A stretch of DNA of 5,524 bases from Frankiales bacterium (GTDB lineage: Bacteria > Actinomycetota > Actinomycetes > Mycobacteriales > SCTD01): contig JAODNF010000374.1 of assembly GCA_025464915.1 (NCBI GenBank), positions 1-5,524 on the forward strand. Direction: 5' to 3'. Below, piece by piece: positions 1-5,524 of the stretch. The position numbers and the translations under genes were made by a program. How positions within the stretch are numbered: position 1 is the first letter of the stretch; every line of letters starts with the position of its first letter. Below the pieces are notes generated by a model, which saw only the letters and a program-made list of their open reading frames with translations, was not told where the DNA came from and did no database searches.

Positions 1-249
1 GCGTGCGCGACGGGCCAGCAGCTTGGCCGGTCCGTTCGCGACGGCGCTGGCCACCCCGAGCGAGGCGAGGCCACGGACGGCCGACCGCCGCCTGCCGGTC
101 ACCGCGAGCCCAGCCGCGACCGCGCACCAGAGCCCCCCGTGGTCGGCGCTCGCGGTGAGCCGCGGCAGCACCCGGTCGAGCGCCGGGCTCTCGACGCGGT
201 GCGCGGCAGAGAAGGCGCGCTTGTCCCAGGACGAGAGGCGTGTCAGCAC
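1..249 (-). CDS. PAP2-family phosphatase, N-terminal part (3' end beyond window)
   Basis: The 83 visible residues look like the start of a PAP2 (type 2 phosphatidic acid phosphatase) membrane protein. They have a short polar N-terminus (LTRLSSWDKRAF), an ALDRVLPRLTASADHGGLW stretch typical of actinobacterial members, a hydrophobic segment at about residues 40-51 and a second at about 60-75. The last residues, K76-LLARRA-R83, match the first PAP2 signature motif K-x6-R-P, with the Pro expected just outside the window. The start is GTG at 249-247. An in-frame TGA lies immediately upstream, so nothing longer is possible, and AGGA (258-255) sits 5 bases before it as ribosome binding site. Family members dephosphorylate lipid phosphates at the membrane. 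In actinobacteria this domain also occurs fused to a diacylglycerol-kinase domain, so the full protein could be either form. The family call is fairly sure. Substrate and full architecture cannot be seen. Confidence 0.75.
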   Translation of the reverse strand, partial: MLTRLSSWDKRAFSAAHRVESPALDRVLPRLTASADHGGLWCAVAAGLAVTGRRRSAVRGLASLGVASAVANGPAKLLARRAR

Positions 250-275
250 TCAGGTCCTGTGCCCTGTTGGACGAT

Positions 276-287
276 CATGCATGCATG
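276..287. repeat. 12-base perfect palindrome in divergent spacer
   Basis: CATGCATGCATG reads identically on both strands. It lies in the short gap between the divergent PAP2 and SRPBCC genes, and its last three bases are the proposed ATG of the SRPBCC gene. It could be an operator for a dimeric regulator of both genes, or simply a chance CATG tandem. No clear -10/-35 pair was found in the spacer. Confidence 0.3.
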
Positions 288-743
288 GTGAGGTCCGTGG
301 GAGGCAGCTCCGAGATCGACGCCCCGCTGGAGAAGGTCTGGGCGGTGCTCACGGACGTCGACAGCTATCCCGCGTGGAACCCCTTCACGGTCTCGGTGAA
401 GACCGACTTCCAGCTCGGCTCGCCCGTCGACATGCAGGTCTGCCTCAAGGGCCGCAGGAAGCGGGACGGTTCGCGCAGGACGATGCACCAGGTCGAGTAC
501 GTCACCTCGTACGTCGAGGGCAGCCGCGTCTCGTGGGGCGTGAACGTCGGTCCCGGCTGGTTCGTCAAGGCCGACCGGTGGCAGCAGCTCACGGACCTGG
601 GCGGCGGCCGGACCAGGTACGAGACCGTCGACGAGTTCACCGGCGTCGGCGTCGGGTTCATGATGCTGCTGATGGAGAAGCACATGCAGCGCGGCTTCCA
701 GGAGGTCGCGGACGCTCTGAAGTCTCGCTGCGAGGCGACCTGA
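285..743 (+). CDS. SRPBCC (START/Bet v1-like) family protein
   Basis: This encodes a 152-residue single-domain protein of the SRPBCC superfamily (polyketide cyclase/dehydrase type). The hallmark N-terminal pattern is present at residues 10-34: a first strand (SSEIDAP), a helix (LEKVWAVLTDVDSYPAWNPF), then alternating strands including VSWGVNVGPGWFVKADRWQQL and RTRYETVDEF. A long C-terminal helix (about residues 125-147, MMLLMEKHMQRGFQEVADAL) closes the ligand cavity. It is probably cytoplasmic, with no signal or membrane segment. Members bind hydrophobic ligands or modify aromatic substrates, and the ligand cannot be predicted here. ATG at 285 is chosen because it leaves about nine residues before the first strand. 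A GTG at 240 would overlap the divergent PAP2 gene, and GTGs at 288 and 297 are also possible. No strong Shine-Dalgarno is visible before any of them. The stop lies 20 bases before the next gene, suggesting co-transcription. Confidence 0.88.
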   Translation: MVRSVGGSSEIDAPLEKVWAVLTDVDSYPAWNPFTVSVKTDFQLGSPVDMQVCLKGRRKRDGSRRTMHQVEYVTSYVEGSRVSWGVNVGPGWFVKADRWQQLTDLGGGRTRYETVDEFTGVGVGFMMLLMEKHMQRGFQEVADALKSRCEAT

Positions 744-763
744 CCCTCTGCGAGGCTGCGGCC

Positions 764-1735
764 ATGAGCCCGTCGCGCGCCACCCTCGTCCTCGCGGCCG
801 TCGCCGCGGCCCTCAGCACGGCGACGGCGGGCCCGGCCAGAGCCGACACGGCGCCGACCCAGCAGGACCGGTGGGCCTTCGTGGACAACACCAACGCCGA
901 CATCCTGCGGATCCAGAGCCCCGGGGGAGCCGCACCGGCCCTCACCTCTCCCAGGACGAACCGGGCGCTGGAGGAGCTGGTGGTCTCGCGGGACGGTCAC
1001 CGGTTCGCCTACCACCAGACCGACAACTTCGACCTGTCCGCCACGACCCAGATCGCCGTGTGCAAGGCGGACGGGTCCTTGATCCGGGTGCTGGCGAAGG
1101 ACACGTACTTCTACAGCAGCTTCAACCGCGACACCGCCCCCCAGCTGTCGCCGGCGGGGACCCGCCTGGTGGCGACCAACGAGCTGCGCGGTGGGCAGCC
1201 CTCGCTGGTGCTCTACGAGGTGAGGACCGGGGCGCGCACGACGCTCGCGGGCAGCTCCGGGTTGACGGTCTCGGCCTGGCTCACGCAGCGCTGGCTGCTC
1301 GCGTCCGGGCCGGCGGGCTTCGTCACGACGTCGGCGAACGGCGGCGGACCGCACCAGGGCGTGACCGGGCTCACGTCGGACGACAGCTCGTTCGCGGTCT
1401 CCCCCGACGGGCACCAGCTGGTCTGGTCACGGCTCACGAGCGGCGACGCGGACACGGCGACCGCCGACCTCTACCGAGGGACGCTCACCGTGTCGGATGA
1501 CGGGGTGGCGACGGTCAGCGACGTCACCCAGCTCGTCACCGGCATGGACAACGTGAGCCCGACCTGGTCACGCGACGGCCTGCGGATCGACTTCACGCGC
1601 ACGACCGGAGAGGCGTTCGTGGGCAAGGGCAAGCGCGGCACGGTGCCCGCCGCTGGCGGCACCGCGGCCCTCTACAGCAGCGTGCTGTCCGCGACCGAGG
1701 TCGTGGACCTGTTCATCCCGGGCCTTCCCCGCTGA
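764..1735 (+). CDS. Secreted beta-propeller-like (TolB/PD40-type repeat) protein
   Basis: The protein has 323 residues. Residues 1-27 form a Sec signal peptide: a short n-region with one Arg, a hydrophobic Ala/Leu/Val core at about 6-22, and an Ala-Arg-Ala site before Asp28. There is no lipobox Cys, so the product should be released or wall-associated. The mature part is strand-rich and carries spaced blade-like repeats of the form S-x-D/A-G-x-x-h-x-a: VSRDGHRFAY (74-83), LSPAGTRLVA (128-137), VSPDGHQLVW (212-221) and PTWSRDGLRIDF (266-277). These resemble PD40/TolB propeller blades. No catalytic residues or named family are recognised. Such propellers usually mediate protein binding, or serve as a platform for a partner or fused enzyme domain, but no other domain is present. 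The ATG is preceded by GCGAGG (750-755) with an 8-base gap. The gene lies 20 bases after the SRPBCC gene and its stop abuts the stop of the convergent DUF3145 gene. An open frame extends upstream to about 23 but overlaps the SRPBCC gene in another frame and is a GC-driven artefact. Confidence 0.82.
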   Translation: MSPSRATLVLAAVAAALSTATAGPARADTAPTQQDRWAFVDNTNADILRIQSPGGAAPALTSPRTNRALEELVVSRDGHRFAYHQTDNFDLSATTQIAVCKADGSLIRVLAKDTYFYSSFNRDTAPQLSPAGTRLVATNELRGGQPSLVLYEVRTGARTTLAGSSGLTVSAWLTQRWLLASGPAGFVTTSANGGGPHQGVTGLTSDDSSFAVSPDGHQLVWSRLTSGDADTATADLYRGTLTVSDDGVATVSDVTQLVTGMDNVSPTWSRDGLRIDFTRTTGEAFVGKGKRGTVPAAGGTAALYSSVLSATEVVDLFIPGLPR

Positions 1736-2248
1736 TCAGACGACCTGGTGGAGGAAGGTCACGGGGGCGCCCTCGCCGGCCTCGCGGTAGGGCTCGAGCT
1801 CGTCGTCCCAGGCCGACCCGAGAAGCGCGTCGATGCCGTGGGCCAGCTGCGGGCCCTGGGCGTTGGCCAGCAGTGACCGGAGCCGGTCCTCGCCGACCAT
1901 GATGTCGCCGTTGGCACCGATGGCGGTGCGGAAGACGCCGAGGTCGGGCGTCACGCTGTAGCGCTCGCCGTCGACCCCCGCGCTGGCGTGCTCGGTGACC
2001 TCGTAGCGCAGCAGCTTCCAGCTCTTCAGCGCGGCGGCGAGGCGGCCGGCAGTAGCGGGTCGGCCGCGCCAGGTCGACTCGGCGCGCAGCGTGCCCGGCA
2101 GCGCGGGTTGCTCGGTCCAGGTCAGCGAGACGCGCGTCCCGAGCTCGCTGGCGATCGCCCACTCGACGTGCGGGCACAGCGCGGGAGGGCACGAGTGCAC
2201 GTAGAGCACACCCGTTGCCCCGTAGGACAGGGTCATCGGCGTCGTCAC
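1736..2248 (-). CDS. DUF3145 family protein
   Basis: This 170-residue protein matches DUF3145, a family I know only from actinobacteria and without an assigned function. Recognisable landmarks are GVLYVHSCPPALCPHVEWA (13-31), an alternating strand region with W60-R-G-R-P, LKSWKLLRYEVTE (75-87), GERYSVTPDLGVFRTAIGANGDIMV (94-118), EDRLRSLLA (120-128) and the characteristic C-terminus WDDELEPYREAGEGAPVTFLHQVV (147-170). The length is normal for the family and no residues look lost. It has no signal peptide or membrane segment, so it is cytoplasmic. GTG at 2248 is preferred because GGGAGG (2258-2253) sits 4 bases upstream. The in-frame ATG at 2236 would leave 16 bases, too far for that site. The gene stands alone: the upstream deaminase is separated by 178 bases containing a stem-loop, and a candidate promoter lies just upstream. 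The family call is near certain. The role is unknown. Confidence 0.93.
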   Translation of the reverse strand: MTTPMTLSYGATGVLYVHSCPPALCPHVEWAIASELGTRVSLTWTEQPALPGTLRAESTWRGRPATAGRLAAALKSWKLLRYEVTEHASAGVDGERYSVTPDLGVFRTAIGANGDIMVGEDRLRSLLANAQGPQLAHGIDALLGSAWDDELEPYREAGEGAPVTFLHQVV

Positions 2249-2293
2249 ACGTCCTCCCGAGGGTCGCCTTCCCCAGCGGCCTCGGTGGGAGTT

Positions 2294-2315
2294 CGCGTGA
2301 TCATCTTGCCACGCG
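2294..2315. repeat. Inverted repeat overlapping candidate DUF3145 promoter
   Basis: CGCGTG at 2294-2299 and its reverse complement CACGCG at 2310-2315 flank a 10-base spacer. The spacing and placement across the proposed -10 element would suit an operator for a repressor. Six-base arms of this composition are common by chance in GC-rich DNA. Confidence 0.25.
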
Positions 2316-2331
2316 CTGTCACATCTGTCCC
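2303..2331 (-). promoter_or_regulatory. Candidate promoter for the DUF3145 gene
   Basis: Read on the minus strand, GGGACA (2331-2326, 4 of 6 matches to the -35 consensus TTGACA) and CAAGAT (2308-2303, matching the conserved A and final T of the actinobacterial -10 pattern) are separated by exactly 17 bases. Transcription would start near 2296, giving a leader of about 48 bases with the GGGAGG ribosome binding site near its end. The match is modest and rests on spacing and position only. Confidence 0.3.
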
Positions 2332-2360
2332 AGCAATCCCACGCGTGTCGCGCCTGCAAA

Positions 2361-2419
2361 GTCCCAGGGACATCCGGGCCCGACCCGCTCAGCGGGTCGG
2401 ACGTGCACGTCCCTGGGAC
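2361..2419 (-). terminator. Nested stem-loop, probable terminator of the deaminase gene
   Basis: The element starts 7 bases after the deaminase stop codon. The outer arms GTCCCAGGGAC (2361-2371) and GTCCCTGGGAC (2409-2419) are perfect 11-base complements. Inside them, CCGACCCG (2380-2387) and CGGGTCGG (2393-2400) form a second, 8-base stem with a 5-base loop. The two stems are separated by a symmetric 8-by-8 internal loop. On the minus strand the structure is followed by only TTT before GC-rich sequence, so it is a weak-U-tract terminator of the kind common in actinobacteria, or an RNA 3'-end protector. Each outer arm is itself palindromic around its central base, so a pair of protein-binding sites is an alternative reading. 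Confidence 0.55.
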
Positions 2420-2426
2420 CGCCCGG

Positions 2427-3392
2427 TCAGCCCGCGAGCCAAGCGTCGATCTCGGCCAGCAGGGACGCCTGGAGGTCGGCCGGGGCCGTCGAGGAGGTGA
2501 TGCTGCAGCGCGCCAGGTCGGCCAGCTCGGCGTCCGAGGCACCGAGCACCGCGTAGTTCTCGAGCAGCGAGGCCCGGAACAGCAGCGGGTCGTCCGCCCC
2601 GATGGCCACCGGCACCCCCGCCGCCCGCAGCGCGCGCCACGGGTTGTCGGCGGCCGACGCGTGGACGTGCAGGGACACGTTGGACACCGGGTTGACCTCG
2701 CAGCACACGCTCAGGTCGGCGAGCAGCTCCAGCAGCGACGGGTCCTCGACGGCCCGGACGCCGTGCCCCAGGCGGGTGGCGCCGAGGCGCTCCACCGTGA
2801 GCTGCACCGAGCCCGGGCCGCGCAGCTCGCCGGCGTGCGGGACGGCGATCAGCCCCGCGTCGCGGGCCAGCCGGAAGGCCTTCTCGAAGTCACGGGGGTC
2901 GCCGCGGGTCTCGTCGTTCGAGAGCCCGAGCCCGACGACGCCGTCGAACTGCCGCCCCAGCCGGGCGAGGGTCTCGGTCTCGGAGGGGTGCCGGGTCCGG
3001 TTCCCGGCCAGGACGAGCCCGGTGCCGACCCCGAGGTCGTTCTCCAGCGCCTCCAGGACGCACTCGACCGCCGCGTGCAGGCCGCCCAGTCTGGCGGAGT
3101 AGGAGGACGGGTCGACCTGCAGCTCCAGCCACCGGACCCCCGCCGCCGCCTGGTCCTCGACGATCTCGCGGACGACGCGCTGGACCTCGGCCGGTCCGGT
3201 GAGGAGCACGCGCGCCGCGTCGTACAGCCGTTGGAACTTGGCCCACCCCCTGAGCGCCGTCGCGTCGACGTCGGCGGGCGCCAGCAGGTCCGGGGGCAGC
3301 CGCCGGCCCTGCTCCGCGGCCAGGGCCACGAGGGTGGCGGGGCGCATACCACCGGTGAGATGAAGGTGCAGGTGCGCCTTCGGCAGCGTCAC
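2427..3392 (-). CDS. Adenosine deaminase superfamily hydrolase
   Basis: This complete 321-residue protein belongs to the metal-dependent adenosine/adenine deaminase family and hydrolyses an exocyclic amino group of a purine-type substrate, releasing ammonia. The family's active-site elements appear in order: the HxH metal ligands H9 and H11 in KAHLHLHLTGG; SNDE (158-161); H186-A-G-E189, giving a metal His and the proton-shuttling Glu; LGH210GVRAVED, with the catalytic His; and D267-D268 in GADDPLLF, giving the metal-binding Asp and its neighbour. Size and order are normal and no catalytic residue is missing. Thr13 occupies the place of the Asp that contacts ribose in mouse adenosine deaminase, so the natural substrate may not be adenosine. 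It is cytoplasmic. GTG at 3392 is chosen because GGGGA (3402-3398) lies 5 bases upstream and the family normally starts just before LPKA. The gene diverges from parE, and a strong stem-loop follows its stop, suggesting a monocistronic unit for purine salvage (inferred). Confidence 0.9.
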   Translation of the reverse strand: MTLPKAHLHLHLTGGMRPATLVALAAEQGRRLPPDLLAPADVDATALRGWAKFQRLYDAARVLLTGPAEVQRVVREIVEDQAAAGVRWLELQVDPSSYSARLGGLHAAVECVLEALENDLGVGTGLVLAGNRTRHPSETETLARLGRQFDGVVGLGLSNDETRGDPRDFEKAFRLARDAGLIAVPHAGELRGPGSVQLTVERLGATRLGHGVRAVEDPSLLELLADLSVCCEVNPVSNVSLHVHASAADNPWRALRAAGVPVAIGADDPLLFRASLLENYAVLGASDAELADLARCSITSSTAPADLQASLLAEIDAWLAG

Positions 3393-3430
3393 GAGGTTCC
3401 CCACAGGACCATCGTGTCGCACAGCCTGCC

Positions 3431-3436
3431 TAGGGT
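3431..3436 (+). promoter_or_regulatory. Candidate -10 element for parE
   Basis: TAGGGT fits the actinobacterial -10 pattern TAnnnT and lies in the 87-base divergent spacer. It would put the start site near 3443 and leave a leader of about 37 bases carrying the AAGGAG ribosome binding site. No convincing -35 hexamer is seen 16-19 bases upstream. No clear promoter for the divergent deaminase gene was found either, although it must lie in or near this spacer. Confidence 0.35.
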
Positions 3437-3469
3437 GCCGCGTGGGAGAATCGGCAGTCCCGAAAGTGC

Positions 3470-3475
3470 AAGGAG
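3470..3475 (+). promoter_or_regulatory. Ribosome binding site of parE
   Basis: AAGGAG, a near-consensus Shine-Dalgarno sequence, ends 4 bases before GTG at 3480. It settles the start: the first recognisable ParE residues (SAKDLQHLEGLEAVRKRPGMYIG) begin about 16 codons later, and the nearest in-frame alternative, ATG at 3582, falls inside that conserved motif. Confidence 0.75.
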
Positions 3476-3479
3476 AAGC

Positions 3480-5524
3480 GTGACCACCGCCGCAGCAGAC
3501 AGCGCCCCCGGCAAGGGCTCCTACAGCGCCAAGGACCTCCAGCACCTGGAGGGCCTTGAGGCGGTCCGCAAGCGACCCGGCATGTACATCGGGTCCACCG
3601 ACAGCAAGGGCCTGACGCACCTCGCGTTCGAGATCATCGACAACGCCGTCGACGAGGCCCTCGCGGGCCACTGCAACCGGGTCGAGGTCGTCCTGCACGA
3701 GGACGGCTCCATCGAGGTGCACGACGACGGTCGCGGCATCCCGGTCGACGTCAACAACAAGACCGGCCTCACCGGCGTCGAGCTGGTCCTGACCAAGCTG
3801 CACGCCGGCGGCAAGTTCGGCGGCGAGGGCTACAAGACGTCCGGCGGCCTGCACGGCGTCGGCGCGTCGGTCGTCAACGCCCTGTCGGCCCGGCTGGACT
3901 GCGTCGTGCGACTCGGCGGTCGGGTGCACACCATGAGCTTCCAGCGCGGGGTCCCCGGCACCTTCGCCGACGACGACCCCCGCTCGGCCTTCACGCCCCG
4001 CGGCGGCATCAGCGTCGCCGGGAAGTGCCCGGTGAAGCAGACGGGTACGACGATCCGCTGGTGGCCCGACACCGCGCTGTTCTCCAAGGGCTCGGCCGCC
4101 GACGTCACCGCGATCCGCGACCGGCTGCGGCAGACAGCGTTCCTCGTGCCCGGTCTCTCGCTGACGATCCGTGGCAACGGCCACGAGGAGGAGACGTTCC
4201 GCTTCGACGGCGGGACCAAGGACTTCGTCGACCACCTCGCGCAGGACGGCGCGGTCAGCGACACCCTGCAGATCCTCGGCTCCGGCAACTACAAGGAGAC
4301 GGTCCCGGTCCTCGACGACAAGGGCCACATGATCACGACCACCGTCGAGCGGCACTGCGAGGTCGACATCGCGCTGCGCTGGGGCACCGGCTACGACACC
4401 ATCGTCCAGTCCTTCTGCAACGTCGTCCGGACCGGTCACGGCGGCTCCCACCAGAAGGGCTTCGACCGGGCGATGACCAAGACGCTCAACGAGGCGCTGC
4501 GCACGTCGAAGGTCCTGAAGGTCAAGGACGACGACGTCGTGACGGACGACGTGATGGAGGGCCTGACCGCCGTCATCACCGTCCGGGTCCCCGAGCCGCA
4601 GTACCTCGGCCAGACCAAGGACGAGCTCGGCACGCCGGGGGTGTCGCGCATCGTGGCGGACGTCGTCGCGAAGGGCATCAAGGCCGAGCTGCTCGACAAC
4701 AAGAAGCGCAAGGCGCAGGCCCGCACGATCCTCGACAAGGTCCGCGCCGCCGCCCAGACCCGGCAGACGGCCAAGGCGTCGAAGGACGCGGCCCGCCGCA
4801 AGACGGCGCTGGAGTCGAGCACGCTGCCCGCCAAGCTCGCCGACTGCCGGTCGACCGACGTGAGCCGCACCGAGCTCTGGCTGGTGGAGGGCGACTCGGC
4901 CCTCGGCACCGGCAAGCTCGCCCGCAACAGCGAGTTCCAGGCCCTGCTGCCTCTTCGCGGCAAGATCCTCAACGTCCAGAAGGCCGGCGTCGGCGAGATG
5001 CTCGCCAACGCCGAGTGCGCCTCGATCATCCAGGTGGTCGGCGCGGGCACCGGTCGCACCTTCGACCTCGAGCAGATGCGCTACGGCAAGGTCGTCCTGA
5101 TGGCCGACGCCGACGTCGACGGGGCGCACATCCGCTGCCTGCTCATCACCCTGTTCGCCCGCTACATGCGCCCCGTCATCGAGGCCGGCCGGCTCTACGC
5201 CGCGATGCCACCGCTGCACCGGATCGAGGTGTCCGGCACGAAGGAGCCGATCTACACCTACACCGAGAAGCAGATGCACCAGACGGTCAAGAAGCTCGAG
5301 AACAGCGGGAAGAGGGTCAAGCAGCCGATCCAGCGCTACAAGGGCCTCGGCGAGATGGACCCCGACCAGCTGGCCGAGACGACCATGCACCCGGCGGGAC
5401 GCTCGCTGCGCCGCATCAAGCTCGACGACATCGAGCTCGCCGAGCACTCGCTCGAGCTGCTCATGGGCAACGACGTCGCGCCGCGCCGCGAGTTCATCAT
5501 CAACAGCGCCGGTCGGGTCGACCG
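3480..5524 (+). CDS. parE: DNA topoisomerase IV subunit B (ParE), C-terminus beyond window
   Basis: The frame is open for 681 codons to the window edge. The product is the ATPase/TOPRIM subunit of a type IIA topoisomerase, which with ParA/ParC decatenates and relaxes DNA. The GHKL ATPase domain shows GLEAVRKRPGMYIG, FEIIDNAVDEA with catalytic E51 and Mg-binding N55, D82-D-G-R-G-I-P, and the glycine-rich lid HAGGKF with SGGLHGVGASVVNALS (121-136). The transducer domain carries the Q378-T-K380 loop. The TOPRIM domain has E470-G-D-S and D543-A-D-V-D-G-A-H, supplying the metal-binding acidic residues, plus PLRGKILNVQK. QRYKGLGEM (618-626) and RREFI near the edge are conserved C-terminal signatures. 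ParE is preferred over GyrB because the TOPRIM motif reads EGDSALGTGKLARNSEFQALLPLRG, as I remember for actinobacterial ParE, not the EGDSAGGSAKQGR form of GyrB. Probably only a few to some twenty residues are missing. Confidence 0.93.
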   Translation, partial: MTTAAADSAPGKGSYSAKDLQHLEGLEAVRKRPGMYIGSTDSKGLTHLAFEIIDNAVDEALAGHCNRVEVVLHEDGSIEVHDDGRGIPVDVNNKTGLTGVELVLTKLHAGGKFGGEGYKTSGGLHGVGASVVNALSARLDCVVRLGGRVHTMSFQRGVPGTFADDDPRSAFTPRGGISVAGKCPVKQTGTTIRWWPDTALFSKGSAADVTAIRDRLRQTAFLVPGLSLTIRGNGHEEETFRFDGGTKDFVDHLAQDGAVSDTLQILGSGNYKETVPVLDDKGHMITTTVERHCEVDIALRWGTGYDTIVQSFCNVVRTGHGGSHQKGFDRAMTKTLNEALRTSKVLKVKDDDVVTDDVMEGLTAVITVRVPEPQYLGQTKDELGTPGVSRIVADVVAKGIKAELLDNKKRKAQARTILDKVRAAAQTRQTAKASKDAARRKTALESSTLPAKLADCRSTDVSRTELWLVEGDSALGTGKLARNSEFQALLPLRGKILNVQKAGVGEMLANAECASIIQVVGAGTGRTFDLEQMRYGKVVLMADADVDGAHIRCLLITLFARYMRPVIEAGRLYAAMPPLHRIEVSGTKEPIYTYTEKQMHQTVKKLENSGKRVKQPIQRYKGLGEMDPDQLAETTMHPAGRSLRRIKLDDIELAEHSLELLMGNDVAPRREFIINSAGRVD

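Noticed and set aside
23..763. Upstream extension of the propeller frame to an ATG at 23
   Set aside because: It overlaps the PAP2 gene and the SRPBCC gene in other frames and gives Arg/Pro-rich sequence without domain character. The signal peptide beginning at 764 marks the true N-terminus.
365..1414. Long minus-strand open frame opposite the SRPBCC and propeller genes
   Set aside because: The translation is Arg/Gly/Val-rich with no motif, and it lies antisense to two plus-strand genes with clear domain features.
2215..2556. Plus-strand open frame across the DUF3145/deaminase intergenic region
   Set aside because: It overlaps both minus-strand genes and the stem-loop, is rich in Arg/Ser/Pro and has no recognisable domain or ribosome binding site.
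3521..5059. Several minus-strand open frames inside parE
   Set aside because: They are antisense to an intact, highly conserved topoisomerase frame, show no family resemblance and have no ribosome binding sites of note.
2427..5447. A 1006-codon minus-strand open frame joining the deaminase in frame to sequence antisense to parE
   Set aside because: Only the first 966 bases (2427-3392) encode a recognisable protein. The rest is the complement of the well-conserved parE frame and gives low-complexity Arg/Val/Leu/Asp-rich sequence. In GC-rich codons the antisense frame often lacks stops, so no fusion is proposed.
3480..5524. Calling this gene gyrB
   Set aside because: The TOPRIM motif (EGDSALGT) and the surrounding residues fit actinobacterial ParE better than GyrB, and no gyrA or recF neighbour is visible. 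A phylogeny would settle it.
1..5524. CRISPR, prophage, transposon, toxin-antitoxin or defence system
   Set aside because: No repeat-spacer array, integrase, transposase, terminal inverted repeats or small toxin-like pair was seen. Gene content and base composition look uniformly chromosomal.

Overview
The window looks like an ordinary chromosomal stretch from a high-GC Gram-positive bacterium (Actinomycetota). The signs are strongly G/C-biased third codon positions, frequent GTG starts, a DUF3145 protein (a family I know only from actinobacteria) and an actinobacterial-type topoisomerase IV ParE. The genus cannot be fixed from the sequence.

Layout, left to right. (1) At 1-249 on the minus strand is the N-terminal part of a PAP2-family membrane phosphatase, cut by the window edge exactly at its first catalytic motif. 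(2) Diverging from it across a 35-base spacer is a probable two-gene plus-strand operon: a small SRPBCC/polyketide-cyclase-like protein (285-743) and, 20 bases on, a secreted beta-propeller-like protein (764-1735). (3) This operon converges stop-to-stop, with no spacer, on a minus-strand DUF3145 gene (1736-2248). (4) A 178-base intergenic region follows. It holds a candidate promoter for the DUF3145 gene and a large nested stem-loop just downstream of the next gene's stop. (5) At 2427-3392 on the minus strand is a complete adenosine-deaminase-superfamily hydrolase. (6) An 87-base divergent spacer separates it from parE, topoisomerase IV subunit B (3480 to beyond the right edge). That gene is nearly complete and open throughout.

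The genes do not form one pathway. parE is housekeeping DNA decatenation, the deaminase is probably nucleoside or nucleobase salvage, and DUF3145 is conserved with no known function. The PAP2 protein and the secreted propeller are envelope or extracytoplasmic proteins. I found no CRISPR array, tRNA, rRNA, insertion sequence, integrase or other mobile-element sign, and no convincing new system. The most notable non-coding signal is the nested palindromic element at 2361-2419. The most notable protein detail is a Thr in the deaminase where classical adenosine deaminases have a ribose-contacting Asp.
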